A DNA stretch of 13,465 bases from NCBI GenBank assembly GCA_964608735.1, contig CAZSPL010000096.1:1-13465 (forward strand), read 5' to 3'. Of this stretch, positions 6,515 through 13,465 are shown piece after piece. The notes below the pieces were generated by a model. It saw only the letters and a list, made by a program, of their open reading frames with translations, did not search any database and had not been told where the DNA came from. The translations under genes were made by a program, and so were the position numbers. Within the stretch, counting starts at the first letter, position 1, and each line of letters starts with the position of its first letter. This stretch comes from CAZSPL01 sp964608735 (GTDB taxonomy: Bacteria; JAJVIF01; JAPKYR01; CAZSPL01).

Positions 6515-6627
6515 CTTCATCCCGAGCCGCGCGCGTCAGCAAGCGGACACCGATCGAAACCCGGAATCCACCGCGTACCCCAAGTCTCGCGTTCACATCG
6601 CCCATTACAACATATCAACCCCATTCA

Positions 6628-6658
6628 GGTTGAATAGAGCGCGGTTGAATAATATAAT
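6628..6658 (+). promoter_or_regulatory. Promoter of the cyclophilin operon, with an overlapping direct repeat
   Basis: TTGAAT (6630-6635), a 17-base spacer and a perfect TATAAT (6653-6658). The nine-base word GGTTGAATA occurs twice, at 6628-6636 and 6643-6651, 15 bases apart start to start, covering the -35 and the spacer. The rest of 6515-6627 shows no gene or structure. Confidence 0.65.
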
Positions 6659-6684
6659 TCTGAAGCGTCTCAAGGAGGCATGCC

Positions 6685-7812
6685 ATGCGCCGCATGAAAT
6701 GCACGTGCGGATTCATTCTGATTATTCTCCCGCTCGTATTCTCCGGGCTGCTACTCTGTCCACCGACCGTCGCTCTTGCCGACGAGCCTTGCCAATCGCC
6801 GCTGATATCCGCCGACGAACCCGCCATATGGTTCGCCGACCTCGAAGCGCAGGTCATCACCAGCAAGGGACGTTTCGTGATCCAGTTCCTTCCCGAAATC
6901 GCCCCTCTCCATGTGATGAACTTCATAGCCCTCGCCGAAAGCGAGTTCTACGACGGCATCACCTTCCATCGCTATGTCGAAGGATTCGTGGTGCAGGGGG
7001 GCGACCCCACCGCCACGGGCACCAGCGGTCCGGGCTACGGTGTCCCCGCGGAAATCTACGACCTGCCGCTCCACGTCAAGGGCGCAGTCGGGATGGCCCG
7101 GACTTCCGATGAAGTCAACCCCGAGCGGGTCTCATCAGGCTCGCAATTCTATATATGCCTCGATGATGTCCACCGCCTCGATAACAAATATACCGTCTTC
7201 GGGAATGTCGTAAGGGGCATGGATGTCGTCATGGAATTGCGCGAAGGGGATACCATCGAGAAGATCCGCGTACGAAAAGCTTCAAGACATTTCGAACAGG
7301 CTGTCGCCGAAGAAATTGAAAGGCTTGCAAATATCGACCTGGAGACTGATATGCCATATGAAAATCTGAAAGCTCTCGTGAAGACGAACAAGGGTGAATT
7401 CACGATGAAATTCTTCCACGACACCGCACCGAAGCATGTCGAGAATTTCATCAAGCTCGCGCGCGACGGATTTTACGACGGCCTCACGTGGCACCGCTAT
7501 GTCGCGGGATTCGTCATACAGGGCGGCGACCCCGAAGGCACGGGCTCGGGTGGCCCGGGCTACACCGTCCCCGCCGAAATAAGCCCGAAGCATGGTCACG
7601 TCAAGGGCGCCGTCGGGATGGCCCGCACCGGAGACGATGCCAATCCCGAAAGGGCGTCGAGCGGAAGCCAGTTCTACATCTGCCTCGATGCCGCCTCGCA
7701 TCTCAATGGCGCGTATACCGTCTGGGCGGAAGTCACATCGGGCATGGAGAATGTCCTTCTGTTGAGGGCGGGGGATACGATTGACAGCATCGAAATCCTT
7801 CCGGACAAGTGA
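6685..7812 (+). CDS. Exported tandem cyclophilin (two peptidyl-prolyl isomerase domains)
   Basis: The 375-residue product has a signal peptide with cleavage expected after VALA (29-32) and two cyclophilin domains, about 50-197 and 226-373, joined by a helical linker. Cyclophilins catalyse cis-trans isomerisation of Xaa-Pro bonds during folding. Each copy has the active-site stretch HRYV.GFV.QGGDP, with the catalytic arginine (R96, R271), phenylalanine (F101, F276) and glutamine (Q104, Q279), plus a SSGSQFYICLD strand. The methionine next to the active-site phenylalanine in human CypA is valine in both, and the histidine near the end of the CypA site is tyrosine, as in many bacterial forms. 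AAGGAGG at 6673-6679 serves the ATG. It probably acts in the periplasm and heads the operon. Two PPIase domains in one chain is unusual; single-domain secreted forms are the norm. Confidence 0.92.
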   Translation: MRRMKCTCGFILIILPLVFSGLLLCPPTVALADEPCQSPLISADEPAIWFADLEAQVITSKGRFVIQFLPEIAPLHVMNFIALAESEFYDGITFHRYVEGFVVQGGDPTATGTSGPGYGVPAEIYDLPLHVKGAVGMARTSDEVNPERVSSGSQFYICLDDVHRLDNKYTVFGNVVRGMDVVMELREGDTIEKIRVRKASRHFEQAVAEEIERLANIDLETDMPYENLKALVKTNKGEFTMKFFHDTAPKHVENFIKLARDGFYDGLTWHRYVAGFVIQGGDPEGTGSGGPGYTVPAEISPKHGHVKGAVGMARTGDDANPERASSGSQFYICLDAASHLNGAYTVWAEVTSGMENVLLLRAGDTIDSIEILPDK

Positions 7813-7871
7813 GCCGGAATGTCGTTTCGTTTTCTGGTGAGTTGTGGATGATGAAAGCACAAGGAGGAAGT

Positions 7872-8693
7872 ATGCCGTCACGATTCATAACCCTTATCCT
7901 GATTTTTTCCGTTTCGCTTCTCGCGTTCGCCTGCGGCGCGCCGAAGAATGAAGAACCCGCGCCCGTCCAGGGGAAATCGTACGAAGAAATACAATCCGAA
8001 GTATTCGGAACCGTCGCGGACTTCGACAAGGAAATCCTTGCCGGGAAAACCGAGGAGCTTGGTTACAAGCCGCCCGCCGAACGTCCCGTCTTCGGCGCCA
8101 CCGCGACATATCCGCATCCCGATGTGAGCAATGCGAATTTCAAGCCGTCAGCGACCGACCCTCTTACAGGCGCGGATTGGAAAGACCTGCACGCGGTAAT
8201 CACGACGACCAAGGGCGATATAGAGATCGAGTTCTATCACGATGTCGCGCCGCGCCACGTAGAGAATTTCGTCTGGCTCGTACGCGACGGCTTCTACGAC
8301 GGTCTGAAATGGCATCGCTATGTCGCGGGATTCGTCATCCAGGGCGGCGACCCCAAGGGCACCGGCGAGGGCGGACCGGGCTACACAGTTCCCGCTGAAT
8401 TCAGCGACAAGCAACACGTCCTCGGTGCCGTGGCGGCCGCGAGACTGGGGGATGAAGTCAATCCCAAGAAGGAATCCAGCGGAAGCCAGTTCTATATCTG
8501 CCTCGATGACGTCCACCACCTCGACAATGAATATACCGTCTTCGGAAATGTCGTAAGGGGAATGGATGTCGTCGACAAGCTTCGCCAGACTGATTACATG
8601 GAGAAAATCGTAATCGTCAACGTTAATGACATCGCCGCGGGCGAGCCGAGTGCGCCTGCCGAGCCCGCGGAAGAAATTGTTATCGGTGAATAG
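7872..8693 (+). CDS. Cyclophilin-type peptidyl-prolyl isomerase, predicted lipoprotein
   Basis: The 273-residue product carries a hydrophobic signal ending in LLAFAC, with C21 as the probable lipid-anchored cysteine. A charged linker (22-75), a short conserved motif (80-105, YPHPDV and TDPLTGADW) and one cyclophilin domain (about 106-250) follow. The active site reads WHRYVAGFVIQGGDP (147-161), with R149, F154 and Q157, then SSGSQFYICLD. An AP- and E-rich tail (about 253-273) ends the protein. An in-frame GTG at 7809 would add 21 residues, but AAGGAGGA directly before 7872 and the signal peptide make 7872 the better start. It is 59 bases downstream of the tandem cyclophilin gene and co-directional. 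A folding role at the inner face of the outer membrane or at the inner membrane is likely. Confidence 0.9.
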   Translation: MPSRFITLILIFSVSLLAFACGAPKNEEPAPVQGKSYEEIQSEVFGTVADFDKEILAGKTEELGYKPPAERPVFGATATYPHPDVSNANFKPSATDPLTGADWKDLHAVITTTKGDIEIEFYHDVAPRHVENFVWLVRDGFYDGLKWHRYVAGFVIQGGDPKGTGEGGPGYTVPAEFSDKQHVLGAVAAARLGDEVNPKKESSGSQFYICLDDVHHLDNEYTVFGNVVRGMDVVDKLRQTDYMEKIVIVNVNDIAAGEPSAPAEPAEEIVIGE

Positions 8694-8717
8694 ATACCCG
8701 GTTTTATTGGAGGAGCA

Positions 8718-9398
8718 GTGGCTATTCGTTATTTCATCGCTATCGCATGTATCCTTGTGATACTACCCGCCTTCGGTTGCGCGAAAAAAGCCCCGCCGCA
8801 GGACAACACCGCCGAAACGACATCTCAGCCGGAACCCGCCGCGCCGGAGAAAATTTCCGAGCGTTCGGCGGGATATCCTCGCCCCGATGTCGCCGCCGAT
8901 GACTTCACCCCGTCCGAAACCGACCCCCTTACCGGCGCGGCATGGGATGACCTCATCTGCGTTATCGAAACCAACAGGGGCATCATCAAGATAAAATTCT
9001 TTCACGATGCCGCTCCGCGCCATGTGGAAAATTTCGCATGGCTCGCCCGTGACGGTTTCTACGACGGGCTGACGTGGCATCGCTACGTGGCCGGGTTCGT
9101 CATCCAGGGCGGCGACCCGGAAGGCACCGGCCAGGGAGGGACGGGTTATCAGATCCCCGCCGAGTTCAGCGAACACAAGCACCTGAAAGGCGCGGTTGCA
9201 TCGGCAAGGCAGGGGGATGAGGTCAACCCGGAGAAAAAATCGAGCGGAAGCCAGTTCTATATCTGCCTCGATGACCAGCCCAATCTCGACGAAGGCGGCT
9301 ATACCGTCTGGGGAAAGGTCATCCAGGGAATGGATGTCGTACTCGACCTGCGGCAAGGCGACCTCATGCAGGAGATTACGATTCGCGAAAAGCAGTAA
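8718..9398 (+). CDS. Second cyclophilin lipoprotein
   Basis: The 226-residue product starts with GTG, just after GGAGGAG (8709-8715), 24 bases behind the previous stop. The signal ends in PAFGC, with C21 the likely lipidation site. After a proline- and glutamate-rich linker comes the same pre-domain motif as its neighbour (53-78, YPRPDV and TDPLTGAAW), then one cyclophilin domain (about 79-224). Its active site WHRYVAGFVIQGGDP (120-134) keeps R122, F127 and Q130. A three-residue insertion-like DEGG replaces the usual D-N before YTVWG. The N-terminal halves of this protein and of the lipoprotein before it look closest to each other, which suggests a recent tandem duplication. Its role is expected to overlap with its neighbours. 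Confidence 0.9.
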   Translation: MAIRYFIAIACILVILPAFGCAKKAPPQDNTAETTSQPEPAAPEKISERSAGYPRPDVAADDFTPSETDPLTGAAWDDLICVIETNRGIIKIKFFHDAAPRHVENFAWLARDGFYDGLTWHRYVAGFVIQGGDPEGTGQGGTGYQIPAEFSEHKHLKGAVASARQGDEVNPEKKSSGSQFYICLDDQPNLDEGGYTVWGKVIQGMDVVLDLRQGDLMQEITIREKQ

Positions 9399-9442
9399 TA
9401 CGGCAGCGCTCCGGACTGGAGGGCCGGGTACTCGGATTTTAG

Positions 9443-12130
9443 ATGGATGATACACGACATACTCGCCTGCTTGGCGAATTGGCGAAATTCGTTCGGTCCA
9501 ATGCCGGTGAAATCGCTTCCGGCTGGGAGGATTTGATGCGTCCCGTACTCGGCGACGCCCTCTCCGGCCCGGAGCATCATCACCGCGCCGTAAGGCTGCT
9601 CGAGATTCTCGCCGACATCCTCAGGGGAGATCCCTATGATTCATATTCGAACTACATAAGGCGCTTCCTCATCGACCTGACGCAGGCAGGCTACGGCACT
9701 TCCTGGATGCTCGAAACTCGCGACCTCTTCCTCGAATACCTCGCGCAGTCCGCGGCGAACATATACGGCTCCGACGACGATGACGCCGCCGAAAACCTTT
9801 CGCTCGAAATCCGCGACGCCCTCAGGGATTTCGCCGAGGGGGAAATCGGCTACTACATAATGCGTGACATGGCCATCGTCGCCGAGTCTCATATCGATGA
9901 GGCCATTGCGGGAAGGGATGCATCGCGCAAGGAACGCGAGATGCTTCTACGCGTCACCACCAAACTTCACACCGCCCTGTCACGACGCGATATCTTTGCG
10001 GGCCTGCTCGAATTGCTGTGCGAACTCACTCCACCCGCACAGGCCGCGGCGATTCTCACATTCAATAAAAGCGGCAACCTTACCCTCTCCGAAGTATACA
10101 GCCTCGATGATTTCCTGCCGGTAAAATCGGAAATCAACCTCAACGGCACCATCTATCACGACATCCTCCAGCATGGCGAAGAGCGCATACTCGACAGGAG
10201 CCGGATTTCCCAGAGCGTCGACCTCGTATTCCACCGGCTGTCGACCGTCGGCGAAAAAGTGCTCCGCGTACCGCCGCTCTCGGTCGCGGTGGTGCCGGTC
10301 TTTGCTGAAAAAATCTGCATCGGCGGCCTCGCGTTCTTCAACTTCACCCGCGAGGGAAGCTTCGGGGCCAACGACCTCGCGCTGCTCGGCGTCGTCACTC
10401 ACCAGCTCGGCATCGCGCTCGAACGCGTGCTCTATTCCGAGAAAGCAGCGAGGCAACACAGGCGTATCAGGGCCGTGCTCGATATCGCCGAGACACTCAA
10501 GCCGGGACAGACGCCGAGGGAAGTCGCCGAGAATATCCTCGGCAAAGTCCGCGGCGCCATCGAATTCACGCGTGGTGCGATATTTCACCTCGATGACCGC
10601 GGCGAAATCATGCCCACCGGCGTCATCGATATCGAAGCCCCCCTCGACCTGCGCCAGATAGACTTTCCCGAGGAATCGGAGCAGCTTCTCGTGCTTGCTC
10701 TTCAACGCAATGAAATAATCCACATCGAGGATCTGTCATCCCACGATGAACTCCCGTGCGTCGAGCTTCCGTCGCCGGTGAAGGGCGTCACCGAGGGAGC
10801 GCTGATCATCGCGCCCATGTCCATCGATGAGTACCCCGTCGGCGTGCTGCTCATGTACAGCCGTGAAGCGCACGCGTTCGACAACGTGGAACTCGACCTG
10901 ATGAAGGTCATATGCCAGCAGGCCGCCCATTTCCTCACGCGTTCCCTCGACTATGAGAGGCACGTTAAAAACAGGGCGGCGTTGGATGAAGAACGCAGGC
11001 TGGCGTCCGTGTTGCAGAAAAACCTGTCCCCGAAATCATTCAGGAAGGAACCGTGGGAAGTGCAGGTTTCGCTTTTCGCGGGCGATGCCATCGGCGGTGA
11101 TTTCACCCTTGTCAAGCCTTCCGACGACGGGCTTATGGCCGGTCTCGGCGATGTCAGCGGGCGCGGCCATGCCGCCGCGCTGATGATGCTTCACACTTAC
11201 GGCCTGATAAAAGGTGCATGGGACGACACATCCGAGCCCGCCGACGCGCTACGCCGCGTTAATGAAATACTGTGCGCTCATTATGGCAGCCTGCCGGGAC
11301 GGTTCGCGCCGGGGGGATTTGCGACATGCAGCATAGTTTCCGCCACGTGTAAAAAAGAAATAAAACTCTCGGGCGCGGGCTCTCCACCCGTTTTCCTCTA
11401 CAGGCACAACACCGGCGATGTCTTCGCCATCGAGCTGAGCGGCATTCCACTCGGCATCAACCCGGGAGCCGAATACGCCACGCAGAGCCTCGGCCTCGCC
11501 CAGGGCGACAAGCTCCTGCTCTACAGCGGCGGGCTGGTGTCGAGCGAAGATGCCGCCGGAGAGCCGTTCGGCATCGACGAACTGAACGCTCTCTTCACGA
11601 GGTCGGCCCGTTTCCCCGCGAGGGTGATACTCGATATCATCGACGGCGTGCTGCCGTACAGCGCCGGGGACCGGGATCTCGATGACCGCACGGCGATCGT
11701 GCTTGCGCTCGATCATCCCGGGATGAAGCGGCTTTCATTCAAGGGCAGCGACGAGGAGAGGGAATCGGCTTCGAACATGGTGATGAAAGCCGTCAAGCGA
11801 AGGACTGACAACCGCGATGTCGCTTTCGCCACGAGGCTCGCGCTCCATGAAATAGTCAAGAACGCCGTCGAGCATGGGAACAGGGGCGACGAATCGCTTG
11901 ATGTCCATCTCGCCTATCTCGTCGGCGAAGATTTCATACATATTGCCATACGCGACTCCGGTAAGGGCTTCGACCCCGGCCTGCTGCGGCGCGGTATAGG
12001 CTCGGCGGGGATTCTCAGGGACAAGGGCAGGGGACTGATGATGGTAAAACAACTTATGCAGCGGGTCTGGTATGACCCCGCGGCGGGAGAGATGAACCTG
12101 TTCACGCGTTTCCCCGGTTCGGAGGACTGA
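9443..12130 (+). CDS. Multidomain partner-switching regulator: RsbRD-like, GAF, GAF, SpoIIE/PP2C, HATPase
   Basis: The 895-residue cytoplasmic protein has an RsbRD-type helical N-terminus (about 10-158, with FVRSNAGEIASGWEDL). Two GAF-like sensor domains (about 170-335 and 345-505) and a linker helix follow. Next is a SpoIIE/RsbU-type PP2C phosphatase (about 535-758) and an RsbW/SpoIIAB-like ATPase (about 763-890). The phosphatase keeps IGGD (D553), GDVSGRGHAAALMM (D570) and LDDRT (D747, D748), but the motif usually YTDG reads YSGG, with G696 where a metal-binding aspartate is expected. The kinase N-box is intact (E803, N807, H811), as are DSGKGFDP (838-845) and GRGLMM (862-867). The family controls sigma factors or other targets by phosphorylating and dephosphorylating an anti-sigma antagonist; no such STAS gene or sigma factor is visible here. 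No good Shine-Dalgarno precedes 9443. The gene lies 44 bases after the last cyclophilin gene and 2 bases before the next gene. Confidence 0.88.
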   Translation: MDDTRHTRLLGELAKFVRSNAGEIASGWEDLMRPVLGDALSGPEHHHRAVRLLEILADILRGDPYDSYSNYIRRFLIDLTQAGYGTSWMLETRDLFLEYLAQSAANIYGSDDDDAAENLSLEIRDALRDFAEGEIGYYIMRDMAIVAESHIDEAIAGRDASRKEREMLLRVTTKLHTALSRRDIFAGLLELLCELTPPAQAAAILTFNKSGNLTLSEVYSLDDFLPVKSEINLNGTIYHDILQHGEERILDRSRISQSVDLVFHRLSTVGEKVLRVPPLSVAVVPVFAEKICIGGLAFFNFTREGSFGANDLALLGVVTHQLGIALERVLYSEKAARQHRRIRAVLDIAETLKPGQTPREVAENILGKVRGAIEFTRGAIFHLDDRGEIMPTGVIDIEAPLDLRQIDFPEESEQLLVLALQRNEIIHIEDLSSHDELPCVELPSPVKGVTEGALIIAPMSIDEYPVGVLLMYSREAHAFDNVELDLMKVICQQAAHFLTRSLDYERHVKNRAALDEERRLASVLQKNLSPKSFRKEPWEVQVSLFAGDAIGGDFTLVKPSDDGLMAGLGDVSGRGHAAALMMLHTYGLIKGAWDDTSEPADALRRVNEILCAHYGSLPGRFAPGGFATCSIVSATCKKEIKLSGAGSPPVFLYRHNTGDVFAIELSGIPLGINPGAEYATQSLGLAQGDKLLLYSGGLVSSEDAAGEPFGIDELNALFTRSARFPARVILDIIDGVLPYSAGDRDLDDRTAIVLALDHPGMKRLSFKGSDEERESASNMVMKAVKRRTDNRDVAFATRLALHEIVKNAVEHGNRGDESLDVHLAYLVGEDFIHIAIRDSGKGFDPGLLRRGIGSAGILRDKGRGLMMVKQLMQRVWYDPAAGEMNLFTRFPGSED

Positions 12131-12132
12131 TA

Positions 12133-13092
12133 GTGGATAAATGCAAGCACAAAACGGGAATCATAATCGATCGAAAGGACTTGCGTGACCTTGTCGCGAT
12201 GAACCTCAAGCTCGACGGTTTCGACGTGATGATACTCGAACGGGGCGATAAACTCGTCAAGACCACCGCCGGCGCCAAGCTCGACGCAGTCCTCATCACG
12301 CCGCAGTCCGAGGGCGAAGGGGAAGTCGACCCCGACCTGATGCGCCTCTCCGTTGAGGAAGCCACGGCCGATATTCCACTGATACTCTTCATTTCCGATC
12401 CCGCGAGATCCCTCACCGGTTTCGATTTCGTGCCCTACGATCTTGGCAATTCAGCGCACCCGTTCGACCCCAAGCTCCTCTCCGAGAAAATTCTCGAGAC
12501 CTGCGGCAATTCATCGGCTGTCACCCCGATGGATGTCCTCAGCGTCCTTACGAAACTCCCCGGGGCCGACTGGATCGACCGCGAAATCGCCGAGCGGCTT
12601 CGTACCGGCGAAAAATTCAGTATGATCTTCATCGACATCGACCATTTCCGCGCATTCAACCGCAGGTATTCATACCAGAAGGGGGATGAGCTCCTGCAGG
12701 CGACGGCGAAAATGCTCTCGGAGGCCCTTGAATCCCATCCACACGCGCGGAATTTCCTCGGGCACCGTGGAAGCGACGACTTCGTCATACTGACCACCGA
12801 CCGGTCGGTGGACGGCATCGGCGAGAAAATCGTCGAAGGCTTCGATGAAATGATAGGGCGTTTTTACGAGGTCCAGGACCTCGCGAGGGGCTATGTCGTT
12901 ATAACCGACCGAAGAAGGAATGAGCTAAAAGTCCCGATCGCCACCGTATCGGCGGTCATTATCTCCTCATCAAGCCGCAAGCTCGAACATCCCGCCCAGA
13001 TCTATGAAATAGCCGATGAGCTGCTTAAATACGCGAAGGCCCGGGGGATTCAACAGTCATATTGCATAAGCGAAAGCAGGGCTGATCTTTAA
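12133..13092 (+). CDS. Degenerate receiver plus degenerate GGDEF protein
   Basis: The 319-residue product starts with GTG two bases after the previous stop, with GGAGGA at 12121-12126, so translation is probably coupled. Residues about 5-125 have the size and strand pattern of a response-regulator receiver, but lack the acidic pair, the phospho-acceptor aspartate (T56 in VLITP) and the conserved lysine (H109 in HPFDP). Residues about 135-312 are a GGDEF fold. LTKLPG, the metal-site strand FIDIDHF (166-172), QKGDELL and a late SSSRKL segment match the family, yet the signature reads GSDDF (213-217) and no RxxD inhibitory site precedes it. It may still be active if GSDDF is tolerated, but more likely binds a nucleotide or acts as a scaffold for the preceding regulator. 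No membrane segment is present. Confidence 0.85.
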   Translation: MDKCKHKTGIIIDRKDLRDLVAMNLKLDGFDVMILERGDKLVKTTAGAKLDAVLITPQSEGEGEVDPDLMRLSVEEATADIPLILFISDPARSLTGFDFVPYDLGNSAHPFDPKLLSEKILETCGNSSAVTPMDVLSVLTKLPGADWIDREIAERLRTGEKFSMIFIDIDHFRAFNRRYSYQKGDELLQATAKMLSEALESHPHARNFLGHRGSDDFVILTTDRSVDGIGEKIVEGFDEMIGRFYEVQDLARGYVVITDRRRNELKVPIATVSAVIISSSSRKLEHPAQIYEIADELLKYAKARGIQQSYCISESRADL

Positions 13093-13140
13093 CCGGGTAA
13101 GTTTATATTTTCCCGATTTCCTCGTTTTAGACTTGCCCGG
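13093..13140 (+). repeat. Inverted repeat after the GGDEF-like gene
   Basis: CCGGGTAAG (13093-13101) pairs with CTTGCCCGG (13132-13140) over nine positions, including one wobble, around a 30-base AT-rich loop. It starts right after the stop codon. No T-run follows, so it is not a standard terminator; it may be a processing or protective structure. Confidence 0.45.
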
Positions 13141-13269
13141 ATGCATCCTATCAAGTAGTAGTATGGATAATAATGATGCACGACGGTGCACCGATGTTCC
13201 ATGGATTTGCTTCTTCTCCCGGACATGGGGGAGGCCGGTTCGCCGTCGGATTGATGTTGAGTGGTGGCT

Positions 13270-13465
13270 ATGAATCCGGATTCGAGGATCGCGAAGAAAT
13301 TTATCGAATGGTACCCCGCGCTGGTATCTATCGCGGCTGCCTCCATCCTCACCGTACTCGTCATCCATGAAAAACCCGAATGGCCCCCGCTGATTCTCGT
13401 CACGTTTTTCCTGGCATCCACCGTGGCCTACGCCCTCGATGTAAAGCTCCCATTCGCCGAAATCA
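13270..13465 (+). CDS. N-terminal part of a membrane protein (partial)
   Basis: From ATG 13270 the frame stays open to the right edge and encodes 65 residues: a short cytoplasmic start (MNPDSRIAKKFIEWYP), one hydrophobic helix (about 15-33), a proline-rich turn and a second helix (about 41-58). The GTG codons at 13261 and 13264 are alternative starts, and GAGTGG at 13258-13263 is a weak ribosome binding site. Signal-transduction proteins with N-terminal sensor helices (such as membrane GGDEF or HD-GYP proteins) often begin like this, and the preceding genes are regulators, but the visible part cannot decide. The 177 bases before it hold the inverted repeat at 13093 and a short stem TGCAC / GTGCA (13177-13181 with 13186-13190). 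Confidence 0.6.
   Translation, partial: MNPDSRIAKKFIEWYPALVSIAAASILTVLVIHEKPEWPPLILVTFFLASTVAYALDVKLPFAEI

Noticed and set aside
13141..13269. Possible c-di-GMP (GEMM) riboswitch before the membrane protein gene
   Set aside because: The short TGCAC/GTGCA stem does not match the conserved GEMM core, and no second conserved stem or terminator was found.
13173..13370. A 65-codon plus-strand frame overlapping the start of the membrane protein
   Set aside because: It has no ribosome binding site and its composition looks like an out-of-frame reading. The frame from 13270 encodes clear hydrophobic helices.

Overview
The window is a chromosomal segment of a Gram-negative-type bacterium. Five predicted proteins carry Sec signal peptides, three others carry lipoprotein-type signals, one looks like a small outer-membrane barrel, and one is a type IV pilin-like pseudopilin. 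GC content looks moderately high by eye. Promoters of ordinary sigma-70 type (TATAAT boxes, often with an extended TGn) can be read upstream of several genes. GTG and TTG starts are used. Nothing fixes the phylum; the gene mix (secreted cyclophilins, SpoIIE/HATPase regulator, degenerate GGDEF, long pseudopilin) would fit deltaproteobacterial-type lineages or uncultivated candidate phyla, but this is a guess. No mobile element, CRISPR array, tRNA or rRNA was seen.

Left part (1-4021): a minus-strand gene starts at the left edge and diverges from a ThiF/MoeB-like E1 enzyme (133-1149) whose promoter leaves almost no 5' leader. Then come three co-directional envelope genes: an Ig/PKD-like lipoprotein (1270-1707), a YjbH-like small barrel (1807-2511) and an NTF2-like plus thioredoxin-like secreted protein without active-site cysteines (2601-3578). 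A small zinc-ribbon protein (3713-3958) follows. A strong bidirectional terminator (3978-4002) separates it from a convergent secreted protein of unknown function (4022-5095, minus).

Middle (5096-6514): a 371-base regulatory interval with divergent promoters. It includes a perfect TTGACA-N17-TATAAT promoter abutting a perfect 7-bp dyad, then a 330-residue pseudopilin and its terminator.

Right part (6628-13092 and probably beyond): a promoter at 6630-6658 appears to drive an operon of three exported cyclophilin proteins carrying four PPIase domains. The first is a signal-peptide protein with two domains, the other two are lipoproteins. They are followed by an 895-residue regulator (RsbRD-like N-terminus, two GAF domains, SpoIIE/PP2C phosphatase, RsbW-like kinase) and a protein with a degenerate receiver and a degenerate GGDEF domain. 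A membrane protein begins at 13270 and runs off the edge.

The most unusual feature is this coupling of a multi-cyclophilin export cassette to a one-polypeptide partner-switching regulator. Its phosphatase module lacks one of the usual metal-binding aspartates, and the protein encoded next to it has lost the signature residues of both its receiver and GGDEF domains. This may be an envelope-folding stress module, but that role is inference.
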